A stretch of DNA of 64,000 bases from Pseudomonadota bacterium (GTDB taxonomy: Bacteria; Pseudomonadota; Alphaproteobacteria; SP197). The stretch spans positions 62,001 through 126,000 of the forward strand of contig JBCCIS010000004.1 of the NCBI GenBank assembly GCA_039028155.1, written 5' to 3'. Positions within the stretch are counted from its first letter, which is position 1, and each line of letters starts with the position of its first letter. Shown one piece after another: positions 1-8,420 of the stretch. The notes below the pieces were generated by a model that was not told where the DNA came from, made no database searches, and saw nothing but the letters and a program-made list of their open reading frames with translations. The position numbers and the translations under genes were made by a program.

Positions 1-105
1 TTCTCAACCGTGAAAGCGCTCTACTACGAGAGCGGCGCGACTCTCGTTCATCTTGCCAAGGCCCGGGCTGCTGGCCGCGCCTCAACGCCGACGGGTGATC
101 GATGA
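1..105 (+). CDS. Possible 3' end of an unidentified gene (partial)
   Basis: Frame 1 is open from the first base for 34 codons and ends at TGA 103-105. The peptide ends in AKARAAGRASTPTGDR, which reads like an ordinary C-terminal tail. It converges on the dehydrogenase ending at 122, a normal spacing for convergent genes. Too little is present to name a family, and a chance open frame is possible in GC-rich DNA. Confidence 0.3.
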   Translation, partial: FSTVKALYYESGATLVHLAKARAAGRASTPTGDR

Positions 106-121
106 CCTGCCGCCAGCGGCT

Positions 122-985
122 TCAGGGCTTGCAGAAGACGTCCAGACCGCCAGTGATTTCCTGATCGCCGTAGCCGCGCTTCACGGCCTCACCGAACACC
201 TCTGCGATCATCGCGGGAAACGCATGGGAGATACCGCTGGCCCGCGCCGTTTCCAACAGGTGCTGCATGGCGGCAAGGTGCACATCGAGTGCCGCCTGGC
301 TGCCGTGGAAGTCGCCGCGGTCGACGAGTTGCTTGCTGTACGCTGCCTCGGCATCAATCTCGACCAGCCAGGACGGCACCGAACCGAAGACGGCGTCGTC
401 GGGCAAGCCTTCCGCCCGGGTGAAGGCAAGTCCCTGAAACAGACCAGACATCGAGCCGTAGAGATAGGACAACCAGGCGAGATCGGCGGCGGCGGCGAAA
501 CCGTCATCGGCGCCAAGCCAGGCGGAGCGACCGCCATAGGCTTCGAGCACTTTGGCACTTCGCTCATAGACCGCCTTGTCGCCGGAGTAGGCGAACCGCG
601 ACATGGCGTCGCCGACGCGCGCCGGATAGGTGAAGATCTTGCCGTCAAGATAATCGGCACCAAGAGCACGGACCGTCTTGCCGAAGGCGCGCGCCTCCTC
701 GGGCGTGCCGCTGCACAGTTGGACGACTGTCTTGCCCGCCATATCGCCTTCGATGCCCGACGACCGCAACACACCTTCGGTCGTCTCATAGTCCAGGAGG
801 ACCCAGACCAGAAGATCCGCCTTGGCGACCAGATCGCCCAGGGAGTCGGCGACCATGGCGCGGCCCTCAAACGCCTGGGCGCGTTCGGACGTTCGGTTCC
901 AGACCGCTAGATCGTGACCGGCGCGGATCGATGCTTCGGCAATGGCCGCGCCCATGTTGCCGAGACCAATGATACCGACGGACAT
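122..985 (-). CDS. NAD(P)-dependent oxidoreductase, imine-reductase-like (beta-hydroxyacid dehydrogenase superfamily)
   Basis: 287 aa, the usual length for 3-hydroxyisobutyrate dehydrogenase and imine-reductase relatives. The N-terminal Rossmann motif GIIGLGNMG is at residues 4-12. The usual beta-hydroxyacid dehydrogenase substrate motif is replaced by YLDGKIFTYP (112-121), as in imine reductases. The catalytic Lys position of 3-hydroxyisobutyrate dehydrogenases appears to be Asp168 (AAADLAWLSYLYG), also an imine-reductase trait. An imine, iminium or amine substrate is therefore more likely than a hydroxyacid, but this is inference. The start is supported by GGGGAGGAGACG just before ATG. It is the last gene of a probable minus-strand operon with the betaine-type binding protein and the HbpS-like protein. 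Confidence 0.88.
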   Translation of the reverse strand: MSVGIIGLGNMGAAIAEASIRAGHDLAVWNRTSERAQAFEGRAMVADSLGDLVAKADLLVWVLLDYETTEGVLRSSGIEGDMAGKTVVQLCSGTPEEARAFGKTVRALGADYLDGKIFTYPARVGDAMSRFAYSGDKAVYERSAKVLEAYGGRSAWLGADDGFAAAADLAWLSYLYGSMSGLFQGLAFTRAEGLPDDAVFGSVPSWLVEIDAEAAYSKQLVDRGDFHGSQAALDVHLAAMQHLLETARASGISHAFPAMIAEVFGEAVKRGYGDQEITGGLDVFCKP

Positions 986-1049
986 CGTCTCCTCCCCCGT
1001 GTGTTAATTTGAAGGGTGAGGCCGGCTGCGGGTCGAGCCGGCCCCTCCG

Positions 1050-2021
1050 TTACATCGTGGCTTGATCGATCCAGGACTTAACCCGGTCCGGATTGTTGTC
1101 AATCCATTCCTGGACCACCTCCATCAGATCACGGCCCTTGTCGTCGATCTCCGACATCATCATGGCCTGTTCGTCATTGCTGATCTGATAAACCTCGATC
1201 GCGCGCCAAGCGCCTGGGTGGGTGTCCTCCAGGCTCTTGTTGACGACCTTGTAGATCTCGACGCCGGACCAGTCGCAGTCGTAGGTCGCATCGGCGTTGA
1301 GCCCGAGCGAGGCGTCGTCGTGACAGCCGTCGTAGTAGTCGGGCAGATAGACCCGTTCCAGATCGATCTGGGCATGAACCCAGTGGGGTTCCCAGAACAT
1401 GACCAGAAGCGGCGCCTCGCGCTCCACAGCGCTCTTGATCTCAGCGATGATGGCGCCCTCGCTGCCCGCGGGAATGGACTGATAGTCCAGGCCCAGCGCC
1501 TCGATACGCCGGGCATTGGTGTCGCCCCAGTCGGCCGGATAGTCGACCAGACGGCCACTCGGCAAGGTGTCAGGCGTCGAGAACAGGTCGGTGCAATCGT
1601 TCAGCGCCTCCCAGGACGGCAGGCCCGGACACTGCTCAACAACGTAGGCCGGCACCCACCAACCCTCCTGCGGCTTCAGTCCGGACTCGCCGAGAATCTG
1701 AACGTTGCCCTAATCCATGGCGTCGTCGAACGCTTCGCCGATATTGGAGCTCCAGATTTCCATGGTGGCGTCGATGTCGCCGTTGGCCAGCGCGGTTAGT
1801 TGCGGATAGTAGCCGGCGGTCACGTATTCGACGTTGTAGCCCATGCCCTTCAGCACCTCGCCGATTACGGTCGTGTTGACGTGCTGGCCCGTCCACTCGT
1901 TCATTGCCAGACGGATGGGGTCGTCGGTTTCCGGAACGGACTGTGCGTTGGCCGATGCGGCGACGCCAAGGAACAGAGCGCCGGCAATCACGGTGCGCGC
2001 GATACTTAGACGAATGGTCAT
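1050..2021 (-). pseudogene. Glycine betaine/choline-type ABC substrate-binding protein (OpuAC/ProX family) interrupted by an in-frame amber codon
   Basis: A single frame runs from ATG 2021 to a stop at 1050 (323 residue positions), with one internal TAG at 1710-1712, codon 104. Codons 1-103 give a signal peptide ending in ANAQS and the N-terminal lobe (NEWTGQH, GYNVEYVTAGYYPQLTAL). After the stop the same frame continues without a shift through GNVQILGESGLKPQEGWWVP to a full C-terminal lobe. Everything else is intact, so this is a recent nonsense mutation, an assembly error or, less likely, readthrough. CAG to TAG would need only one transition. The start is chosen for GGGAGGAAGACC before ATG and for the signal peptide. 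Betaine uptake proteins of this family normally work with a permease and ATPase, and neither lies next to it here. Confidence 0.85.
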
Positions 2022-2086
2022 GGTCTTCCTCCCTTTCTTAACTGTTCTGGGATTTGCCGGAGATCTATGCGTCCCCGGCTTGATGG

Positions 2087-2497
2087 TCAGCCCTGCAACG
2101 TCTCGGCCATGGCAGCGGAGATCTGGAGGTCCGCGGAGACCGGTCCGCCCGATACGCCGACCGCGCCGACGCATACGCCGTCGCGCATGATCGGAATGCC
2201 ACCGCCGAACAACACATACGGTCGCGTGTTGCCTGTCACCTCAACGCCGTAGGTGTCGCCGCCCGGCTGGGCGTCTTCATAGAGCTCCTCCGTCCGGCAC
2301 TGAAAGGCCGCTGACGTATAGGCCTTGTTGATCGCGATATCGCCGACGCCGAACGGCGCGCCGTCGGACCTTGCGAAGGCGATTAGGTTTCCGCCGGCAT
2401 CAACGATGGAGACGCTGGACGGTTCGCCGAGCTCGGCCGCCTTTTCAAGGCCGGCCTTCAGCGCCACCAACGCCATGCTTTCCGTAATTCCGCTCAA
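2087..2497 (-). CDS. HbpS/GlcG-family (DUF336) protein
   Basis: A heme-degrading/GlcG-like domain of about 136 aa covers nearly the whole protein. The family pattern is clear: ALKAGLEKAAELG, VSIVDAGGNLIAFARSDGA, then GGIPIMRDGVCVGAVGVSGG near the end. These small cytoplasmic or exported proteins often sit in catabolic operons for glycolate, diols or amines, where their role is poorly defined. The family's first helix starts upstream of the first good ATG (2476), so I take TTG at 2497, preceded by GGGAGAGAGAG. It probably leads the operon with the binding protein and the dehydrogenase, and diverges from the SDR gene at 2663. Confidence 0.8.
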   Translation of the reverse strand: MSGITESMALVALKAGLEKAAELGEPSSVSIVDAGGNLIAFARSDGAPFGVGDIAINKAYTSAAFQCRTEELYEDAQPGGDTYGVEVTGNTRPYVLFGGGIPIMRDGVCVGAVGVSGGPVSADLQISAAMAETLQG

Positions 2498-2555
2498 CTC
2501 TCTCTCCCGCTGCTGCCTACCCGTCGCCGGTAAAGCGCCCACGCGTCGCGATGCC

Positions 2556-2596
2556 TTGACACGAACGCCGATTTTAATGGTATATTTTGTAGACCT
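2556..2596 (+). promoter_or_regulatory. Candidate promoter with overlapping GntR-type operator
   Basis: TTGACA at 2556-2561 is followed 17-19 bp later by the TATA-rich run 2579-2586. The imperfect 19-bp palindrome TGGTATATTTTGTAGACCT (2578-2596) overlaps that -10 region. It resembles the palindrome at 6894-6912 in length and arm sequence (GGTnTA...TAnACC). It would drive the SDR gene at 2663 and could repress the divergent operon as well. Confidence 0.5.
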
Positions 2597-2662
2597 TAAT
2601 ACAGTGCCGCAGATGATGTCAACGGTCCCGCGCTATGGCACGGCGGAGGGGAGGAGAGTGTT

Positions 2663-3478
2663 TTGAACGACGTAGCAAAGGCGATCGCCGGGTCGGTGTC
2701 CGCGATCATACCGGATCGTTTCCGCGACAAAGTCGCCATTGTGACCGGAGGTGCCAGCGGCATGGGCCGCGCACAGGCCGTTCGCCTGGCCGCGGAGGGC
2801 GCTTCGGTGGCAATCCTCGACATCAACGATGAAGGCGGCAGAAGGACCGTCGATGACATCAACGCCGCAGGCGGAAAGGCGGCGTATGAGAGAACCGACG
2901 TGACCAGCGCCGATCAGATCGAAGCTGGCCTGGCACACGTGCGCGAGCGATACGGCCCCGCCAATCTGCTGTTCAACAACGCAGGCACGCTGGTGGTCAG
3001 CGGTTACACGGATACGACCGAGGAAGAGTTCGACCGCGTCATGGACACGAACGTGCGCTCGACGTTCATGGTTACAAAGCGGGTCATTCCGCAACTGATC
3101 GAACAGAGCGGTGGGTCGATCGTGATCATGTCGTCGGTGTCGGCGGTGCGCGGCTTTCCGCTGGAGGCCATCTACGGTGTGTCCAAAGCGGCCGTGCAGG
3201 CGCTCATGATGAACATCGCCGTCGAGTATCGCGAACAGGGCATTCGCTGTAACGCCGTCTGTCCGGCCTTCGTGAACACGCCGCACGGAATGCGTGAGAT
3301 TGACGCCTTCAAGGCACTGGGAATCGATTGGAGCGATGACGATATCAGGGCCGCTCAGCTGCGCATCTGTGAACCGGAGGATGTTTCAAACGTCGCGCTG
3401 TTCCTGGCCTCCGACGACGCGGGGTCGCTGAATGGCGTGGCCATCAACGTCGACAACGGCTGGATGGCCAAAGCCTGA
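2663..3478 (+). CDS. SDR family NAD(P)-dependent oxidoreductase
   Basis: 271 aa, classical short-chain dehydrogenase. The cofactor motif TGGASGMG is at 28-35, NNAG at 105-108, the catalytic Ser at 157/158, and Tyr171 and Lys175 in YGVSK. The C-terminal segment NVALFLASDDAGSLNGVAINVDNGW is typical. Asp53 after the second strand favours NAD over NADP. The TTG start at 2663 follows GGGGAGGAGAG; no suitable ATG lies nearby. Its likely role is oxidation of an alcohol intermediate in the locus whose other members are the GMC dehydrogenase and a second SDR with similar C-terminal architecture. It is convergent with the GntR gene and stands alone on the plus strand under the operator-bearing promoter at 2556-2596. 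Confidence 0.92.
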   Translation: MNDVAKAIAGSVSAIIPDRFRDKVAIVTGGASGMGRAQAVRLAAEGASVAILDINDEGGRRTVDDINAAGGKAAYERTDVTSADQIEAGLAHVRERYGPANLLFNNAGTLVVSGYTDTTEEEFDRVMDTNVRSTFMVTKRVIPQLIEQSGGSIVIMSSVSAVRGFPLEAIYGVSKAAVQALMMNIAVEYREQGIRCNAVCPAFVNTPHGMREIDAFKALGIDWSDDDIRAAQLRICEPEDVSNVALFLASDDAGSLNGVAINVDNGWMAKA

Positions 3479-3490
3479 ACGACGGCGGCG

Positions 3491-4249
3491 TCAGGTGGCC
3501 GACGCCGACTTCGTCTGTTTCTTAGCTCTAGCACTCGTCTTGGCCGCGCTTGGCGGCGCCATGCCTTCTTGCATCATCGCCGCCATACCGTCGGTCAAGG
3601 CTGCCGACAGAGATGACGCCAGCGGTGGGTCCTGGCGATTGATCGCGTCGGCGAGCGCCGCGCAGAGATCGCAGATCTTGCGGTGGTTTCGGGCGAACTG
3701 CTGGTGCGAGATCGGATGGAACAATCCTTCAATGGCCGAATCGATCGCCTCCTTCAAGAAGGTGTTTGACGATGCACTGCCGATCGTCAGGAAGAAGAAA
3801 CACCGGGCTTCCCTGAGGTCGGGTCCGCTCTCAGCATTACGCAGCGCATCGACATGCCGATCCAGTTCGGCGAGATCCGATGGTGACCGCCGCTCGCTCG
3901 CGCACGATGCGGCCATCTCAAGATTGGCGCGCAGAAACTCCAGACACCGCCAGGCACGCGCGGGATCAGACGTCAGGTGACGCCTGGCGATCACGTTCAA
4001 TCTTTCGTCGGAGACCACAAAGGTCCCTCCTGTCGCACCGCGCTTGGTGGTCAGGTAACCAGACTCCTCAAGCACGCTCAATGCCTCGCGCAATGTGACC
4101 CGTGAGATGCCCAGGTCTTGCGCGAACTTGCGTTCAGGCGGCAGACGCTCGTCGGGCCGCATCATGCCCAGGTGAATTTGTCGCCGCAAAAGCGTCACCG
4201 CGATGCCGTGAAATGGTTGCGCCGACAGCTGGCGTCCCGACCAGAACAT
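3491..4249 (-). CDS. GntR-family transcriptional regulator, FCD (FadR-type) subgroup
   Basis: 252 aa. The winged-helix domain occupies about 20-80, with LPPERKFAQDLGISRVTLREAL as its core. An all-helical FCD domain spans about 105-235. The FCD metal site looks degenerate: the usual D-x3-H helix reads REARCFFFLT and the last helix His is replaced in AALTDGMAAM, although NHRK keeps one His. The ligand may therefore bind without metal. It starts 3 bp after the SDR stop at 4252, so the two are co-transcribed. The two palindromes at 2578-2596 and 6894-6912 are its most likely operators. The C-terminal tail is Lys/Ser/Ala-rich. Confidence 0.9.
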   Translation of the reverse strand: MFWSGRQLSAQPFHGIAVTLLRRQIHLGMMRPDERLPPERKFAQDLGISRVTLREALSVLEESGYLTTKRGATGGTFVVSDERLNVIARRHLTSDPARAWRCLEFLRANLEMAASCASERRSPSDLAELDRHVDALRNAESGPDLREARCFFFLTIGSASSNTFLKEAIDSAIEGLFHPISHQQFARNHRKICDLCAALADAINRQDPPLASSLSAALTDGMAAMMQEGMAPPSAAKTSARAKKQTKSASAT

Positions 4250-4251
4250 GG

Positions 4252-5016
4252 TCAGATGGCCGTGAACGTGTTGTCGACAGCAAGTTCCGCCCCGTTGATG
4301 AAGCTGGACTCATCGGATGCCAGGAAAACGGCGACCCCTGCGACCTCCTCGGGTTCGCAGATCCGGCCCTGCATGGCTTTGATGTCGTCTTCGGTCGCGG
4401 GAAATCCGAACTTTCTAAGTTGAGACATCTCGAGAATGCCGTGACGCGTCTTGATGAAGCCGGGGCAGATTACGTTCGCCCTAACGCCCTGATCGCGAAA
4501 CTCGACGGCCACCGCGCGCGTCAACTGCAGGACGGCGGCCTTGGAGCTGCAGTAGACCGCCTCCATGGGCGTCGCCGTGGAAGCCGATACGGACGACGTC
4601 GTGACGATGGCGCCCTTCCCTTGCTTCAACATTTCCGGCAGCACCGCCTGGGTCATGAGGAAAACACTGCGTGCATTGTTGTCGAGGATGAAATCGTAGT
4701 CGTCATCGGAAATCTCTAGAAACGGCTTCACGATGATGGTCCCCGCCTGATTGAAGAGAATGTCGATACGCCCAAAACGTTCGACCGTGGCTTCGGCGAC
4801 ACCGGTGACGGCCGCTCGCTTCGAGACGTCCGCTTCGATGAACACGAAGTCTGGCGAACCGAGTTCTTGCTCCAGATCCTTACCTGCCTCCGCATCGATA
4901 TCCGCACCGATGACTTTGGCGCCTTCCTGCAGGAACATCTTGACCGCTGCCCGGCCACATCCGTTCGCGGCACCGGTGATGATCGCCACTCTGCTCTCAA
5001 GTCTTCCCTTGGTCAT
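4252..5016 (-). CDS. SDR family oxidoreductase
   Basis: 254 aa short-chain dehydrogenase. The cofactor loop is TGAANGCG (14-21), with Asp39 and Asp41 following the second strand, consistent with NAD. The structural NNAG motif is NQAG (89-92). The catalytic set is Ser141/142, Tyr155 and Lys159 in YCSSK. The family C-terminal motif ELAVDNTFTAI ends the protein. It shares the segment RICEPEEVAGVAVFLASD with the SDR at 2663, so the two are close relatives within one pathway. It lies between the GMC dehydrogenase and the GntR regulator on the same strand and overlaps neither. Confidence 0.92.
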   Translation of the reverse strand: MTKGRLESRVAIITGAANGCGRAAVKMFLQEGAKVIGADIDAEAGKDLEQELGSPDFVFIEADVSKRAAVTGVAEATVERFGRIDILFNQAGTIIVKPFLEISDDDYDFILDNNARSVFLMTQAVLPEMLKQGKGAIVTTSSVSASTATPMEAVYCSSKAAVLQLTRAVAVEFRDQGVRANVICPGFIKTRHGILEMSQLRKFGFPATEDDIKAMQGRICEPEEVAGVAVFLASDESSFINGAELAVDNTFTAI

Positions 5017-5146
5017 CGATCCCGCTCCAGCTGACTAGACCAGCGATCCGGTCGTATGGCACATGACAGAGCTTAAGCTCATTTGCCTTGAACAACATCG
5101 GTTTGTGAATGAGGCCGTACTATCGTGCCGGCACTGCGACACTGCC

Positions 5147-6802
5147 TCAGGCAGCGGGCAAAGGAACGTCGGCCTCGGGCAGCGGGTCGTGTCCCAAGAT
5201 CATGTCGGCGGCCTTTTCTCCGATCATGATCGCCGTCGCGTTCGTATTCGCGCTGACGATGCTCGGCATGACCGACGCATCGGCCACGCGCAGTCCCTCG
5301 ATACCGTGCACGCGCAGCTCCGGGTCGACCACGGCCATACCGTCCTTGCCCATCTTGCAGGTGCCGGCCAGGTGGAAGTCTCCCGCGACATTGTCGCGCA
5401 TGTACGCGTCGAGCTCGGCCGATGTCTTGACCTGCGGGCCCGGCTCTTCTTCCCTGACCCCCAGGCTGTCGTGGGCCCTTTGGTTAACGACATCCCTGCC
5501 CATCTCGATCGACCGGCGCATGAGCGCGATATCGGAGTCCGTCGACAGAAAGTTCGACAGGATACGCGGGCTGTCGGTCGGGTTCGCCGACCTCAGCTTG
5601 ACCCAGCCGGTGCCCTCGACACGGACCGGTCCGATGCAATAGGTGAAACCGTGGATACGCGGGTTAACCGCGCCTTCGTGATCCATGATCACCGGAAGGT
5701 ACTGGATCTCCACATCAGGATGCTTCACCGAGGGGTCGCTGCGCATCAGCGCACAAGTTTCGACATTGTTCGTCGCGCCCGGCCCGGTGTGGGTCGTCAG
5801 CCATCGCGCGCCGGTATAGAGCATCCGGTCCTTGCGCATGTACCGGCTCATCGAGACCGGTTTGTCGATAAGGAACTTCATATAGACCAGCGGGTGGTCG
5901 TGCAGATTCTGCCCGACGCCAGGCAGATCGACCTTGCAGTCGATACCGATCTCCTTGAGGTGGTCCGATGGCCCGATGCCGGACAACATCAGCAGTTGAG
6001 GCGAGTTTGTCGCACCGCTGGCGAGGATAACTTCTCTGGCAGCAATGGCTTGGCGGCCGCGTTCACCCCGGCGCGAAAATCGGATTCCGGAAACCCGATT
6101 GCCCTCGACGACCAAGGTCTCGGCCAAGGCTTCGGTCAGGACGGTCAAGTTGGCGCGGTCGGCGTTCGGTCGGATGTAGGCCTCGTCGGTCGAGGCGCGC
6201 ACGCCGTTGTGGACATTCATCTGGAAGGCGCCGAAGCCCTCCTGATTCTGGCCATTGATATCGTCCGTGATTGGATAGCCCGCCTGCCGACCCGCCTCGA
6301 TGAAGATGTCATAGAGCTCCGTCGGATACTTTCCCTTCATGACGTGAACCGGTCCGCTACCCCCGCGCCACGCGTTCTCGCCGCCTTCCCACGTTTCACA
6401 CCGCTTGAAATAGGGAAGGACCTCGCGCCATGACCAACCTTCCGCGCCCTCGCTCACCCAGCGTTCGAAGTCGAGGGCATGGCCGCGGATGTAGCACATG
6501 CCGTTGATCGAGGATGATCCACCCATGACCTTGCCGCGTGGCTGGAACATCATGCGATCGTTCAAGGTTGGTTCGGGCTCGCCCTCATACATCCAGTTGA
6601 AGGTGGGATTGCTCCAGGCATCGCCGAAAGCCGCCGGCATGTCGATCTTCCAGGCGTGAAGGATGCTCCCATGTCGCTTACCTGCTTCAAGAAGCAGGAC
6701 CGTGATGTTCGGATCCTCAGTCAGCCTTGCGGCAAGTGCGCAACCGGCAGAGCCGCCGCCGACAACGATGTAGTCGAACTCCAAAGCACTATCTTCGTTC
6801 AT
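5147..6802 (-). CDS. GMC-family flavin-dependent oxidoreductase, choline-dehydrogenase-like
   Basis: 551 aa, the size of bacterial choline dehydrogenase (BetA). The FAD motif is VVGGGSAG (13-20). GMC signatures follow: PRGKVMGGSSSINGMCYIRG, then ASGATNSPQLLMLSGIGP. The catalytic His is His477 (FHLAGTCKMG) and the partner Asn is Asn519 or Asn521 (SANTNATAIMIGEKAAD). It would oxidise a primary alcohol to an aldehyde, passing electrons to the respiratory chain. With a betaine-type binding protein nearby, a choline-like substrate is plausible, though GMC enzymes vary in substrate. ATG 6802 is preferred over 6820 and 6859 because AGGAC lies upstream and the FAD domain begins at once. The operator at 6894-6912 lies in its promoter region. 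Confidence 0.9.
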   Translation of the reverse strand: MNEDSALEFDYIVVGGGSAGCALAARLTEDPNITVLLLEAGKRHGSILHAWKIDMPAAFGDAWSNPTFNWMYEGEPEPTLNDRMMFQPRGKVMGGSSSINGMCYIRGHALDFERWVSEGAEGWSWREVLPYFKRCETWEGGENAWRGGSGPVHVMKGKYPTELYDIFIEAGRQAGYPITDDINGQNQEGFGAFQMNVHNGVRASTDEAYIRPNADRANLTVLTEALAETLVVEGNRVSGIRFSRRGERGRQAIAAREVILASGATNSPQLLMLSGIGPSDHLKEIGIDCKVDLPGVGQNLHDHPLVYMKFLIDKPVSMSRYMRKDRMLYTGARWLTTHTGPGATNNVETCALMRSDPSVKHPDVEIQYLPVIMDHEGAVNPRIHGFTYCIGPVRVEGTGWVKLRSANPTDSPRILSNFLSTDSDIALMRRSIEMGRDVVNQRAHDSLGVREEEPGPQVKTSAELDAYMRDNVAGDFHLAGTCKMGKDGMAVVDPELRVHGIEGLRVADASVMPSIVSANTNATAIMIGEKAADMILGHDPLPEADVPLPAA

Positions 6803-6893
6803 AGGCGGACGTCCTGACATGAGACTTCGTCGCGCGACCGATGGACCCGCGCGAAACAAGCATCCAAACCGACACAGAAAAAAACGTCTCGTT

Positions 6894-6912
6894 TGGTATA
6901 GTTACCATACCA
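6894..6912. promoter_or_regulatory. 19-bp palindromic operator upstream of the GMC dehydrogenase
   Basis: TGGTATAGTTACCATACCA reads almost identically on both strands, mismatching only at the centre and one symmetric pair. Palindromes with TGGT...ACCA arms are typical of FadR-type GntR regulators. It lies about 90 bp upstream of the GMC start, where it could block transcription of the dehydrogenase-SDR-regulator run. Confidence 0.65.
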
Positions 6913-7278
6913 TTAGGCATATCGCCGGTGTCAAATCATGTATCGTCGATTCACAGGCTTAAGTCCGATGCAAGCATCAGCGTGAACAGCTCCCTCGGCA
7001 TAGCAAGACCTTTCTAGTACCCTGAATAGGCAAGATGCTCATCGAATAGAGGCACAAACCCCCAAGTCCGTAGCGGCCCCACGCGGCGCTACCTGAGGCA
7101 TACGCGATGTTATCCGTCGTGCCCGCAGGCCATCTCGATCACAAAACCGTGGACACCATATGCTTTGCTGTCGAGTGCCCCTACCTAGAGGTAAGAATAA
7201 ATCCGCGGGCGGCGCTTATCTGCTCAAGCAGGTTGCTTCAGTCAGACCAGGACAACTGACGCGAAAGGAGATACCGAT
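6913..7278. other. Intergenic stretch without a recognised gene
   Basis: No convincing coding frame, repeat or RNA is visible. The last bases carry the ribosome-binding site (GAAAGGAGATACCG) of the gene at 7279. Any promoter for that gene must lie here, but I see no strong consensus. Confidence 0.6.
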
Positions 7279-7767
7279 ATGACGATCATCAACCCGACCC
7301 GCCGCGAGCTGTTTGCTGTCACTGCCGGTGCGGCGCTTGCCGTCGGTGCGCCGGCTTGGGCGCAGGACCTCGCCCCCACACCGACAATGCGCGGCGGCGC
7401 GAACAACTACTGGCCCGGCGCACCGATTGTCGATCGTATCGGCGGCGGTGGTTTCTGGATGACTGGTACCGTAAGGCGTGCAGGAGACGGCGCACCGCTG
7501 GCTGGCCGGCGCATTCAGATTTGGGCACATACAACCGAGGGGCACGAGCGGGAACCAGAGAGTCATGGCGCCACACTGACCGCCGACGACGGTACATTCC
7601 GTTTGGAGATGCCGCAGATTGTTCCTGCCTTCGGTCAACCGCACGGCCACCTCGCTTACGATGCTGAATACGACGACGGCGGCTTCGAGACGGTCTTCTT
7701 GCGACCTGTTATGTCAAGTGCAGAGGAAAAGACGCTGCACGCCGATTTTGTGCTGCTCCCAGCTTGA
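7279..7767 (+). CDS. Exported intradiol-dioxygenase-like protein with Tat signal
   Basis: 162 aa. The N-terminus TRRELFAVTAGAALAVG is a twin-arginine signal, cut near residue 28. The rest matches the intradiol ring-cleavage dioxygenase fold: a GTVRRAGDGAPLAGRRIQIW strand pair, then DDGTFRL and PHGHLAYDAEYDDGGFETVFL. The His-x-His pair of the iron site is present, but the two Tyr ligands are not evident and the protein is much shorter than a catechol dioxygenase. A non-catecholic or electron-transfer role is possible. Its stop overlaps the ATG of a ferric-reductase-like membrane protein, so the two form a unit. Confidence 0.75.
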   Translation: MTIINPTRRELFAVTAGAALAVGAPAWAQDLAPTPTMRGGANNYWPGAPIVDRIGGGGFWMTGTVRRAGDGAPLAGRRIQIWAHTTEGHEREPESHGATLTADDGTFRLEMPQIVPAFGQPHGHLAYDAEYDDGGFETVFLRPVMSSAEEKTLHADFVLLPA

Positions 7768-8420
7768 TGGCGCGTGGCGCCACGACCATTCGTGCGGTTC
7801 TGGCTTGGACGTGTGTCGCAACGGCAGTGGCCGTCCCGCTTGCCATAGCGGCAGCCAGCCCGCTTCTGGCATGGCGCGAGCCTGCTTACATAGCAGCCGG
7901 TTTCGCGGGCATCATCGGGCTGGCGCTGATGCTGCTTCAACCGCTCCTGATAGGGGGCTACCTGCCGGGACTGCGCGCACGGCTTGGATCAAAGGTGCAT
8001 GTCTGGATCGGTAGCCTGATCGTCGTGGCCGTCGTCATGCACGTTGCCGGCCTCTACGTGACAAGCCCGCCCGACGTGATTGACGCGCTTCTCTTCCGAT
8101 CGCCGACGCCATTCTCCCTTTGGGGTGTCATCGCGATGTGGGCCGTTCTGGCCGCGGCACTCCTTGCCGCATTCCGCCGACGCCTGAGGATCGCGGTCTG
8201 GCGGATGGCGCACACCTTCCTCGCCGCCTTGATTGTCGTTGGTACCGTTATCCACGCGTTGCTTATTGAGGGAACAATGGGAACGGTGTCGAAGGTTGCT
8301 CTTTGTGTCTTGGTTCTCGCGGCAACGTGCAAGGTGATCGCCGACCGGCGAGTCATAACAACTGCAATACGCCGCCGCTCCCGCGTGCGGGTACCCACCG
8401 ATCAGCGCGAGGTCCAATAG
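7767..8420 (+). CDS. Ferric-reductase-like transmembrane protein
   Basis: 217 aa with about six hydrophobic helices, as in the ferric reductase/MsrQ-like heme b family. His residues fall inside helices in the pairs expected for heme ligation (SKVHVWIGSLIVVAVVMHVAGL, later WRMAHTFLAALIVVGTVIHALL). The ATG overlaps the preceding TGA as TGATG, indicating translational coupling to the intradiol-like exported protein. It probably carries electrons across the membrane to that periplasmic partner. The C-terminus is a basic cytoplasmic tail. Confidence 0.78.
   Translation: MARGATTIRAVLAWTCVATAVAVPLAIAAASPLLAWREPAYIAAGFAGIIGLALMLLQPLLIGGYLPGLRARLGSKVHVWIGSLIVVAVVMHVAGLYVTSPPDVIDALLFRSPTPFSLWGVIAMWAVLAAALLAAFRRRLRIAVWRMAHTFLAALIVVGTVIHALLIEGTMGTVSKVALCVLVLAATCKVIADRRVITTAIRRRSRVRVPTDQREVQ

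Noticed and set aside
5038..5053. GACC-N8-GGTC upstream of the SDR at 4252 as a third GntR operator
   Set aside because: Its arms and spacing differ from the two 19-bp palindromes, so the match is too weak.
5063..6433. 456-codon plus-strand open frame
   Set aside because: Lies wholly opposite the GMC dehydrogenase; composition is Arg/His/Gln-rich with no motif. Antisense shadow of GC-rich coding DNA.
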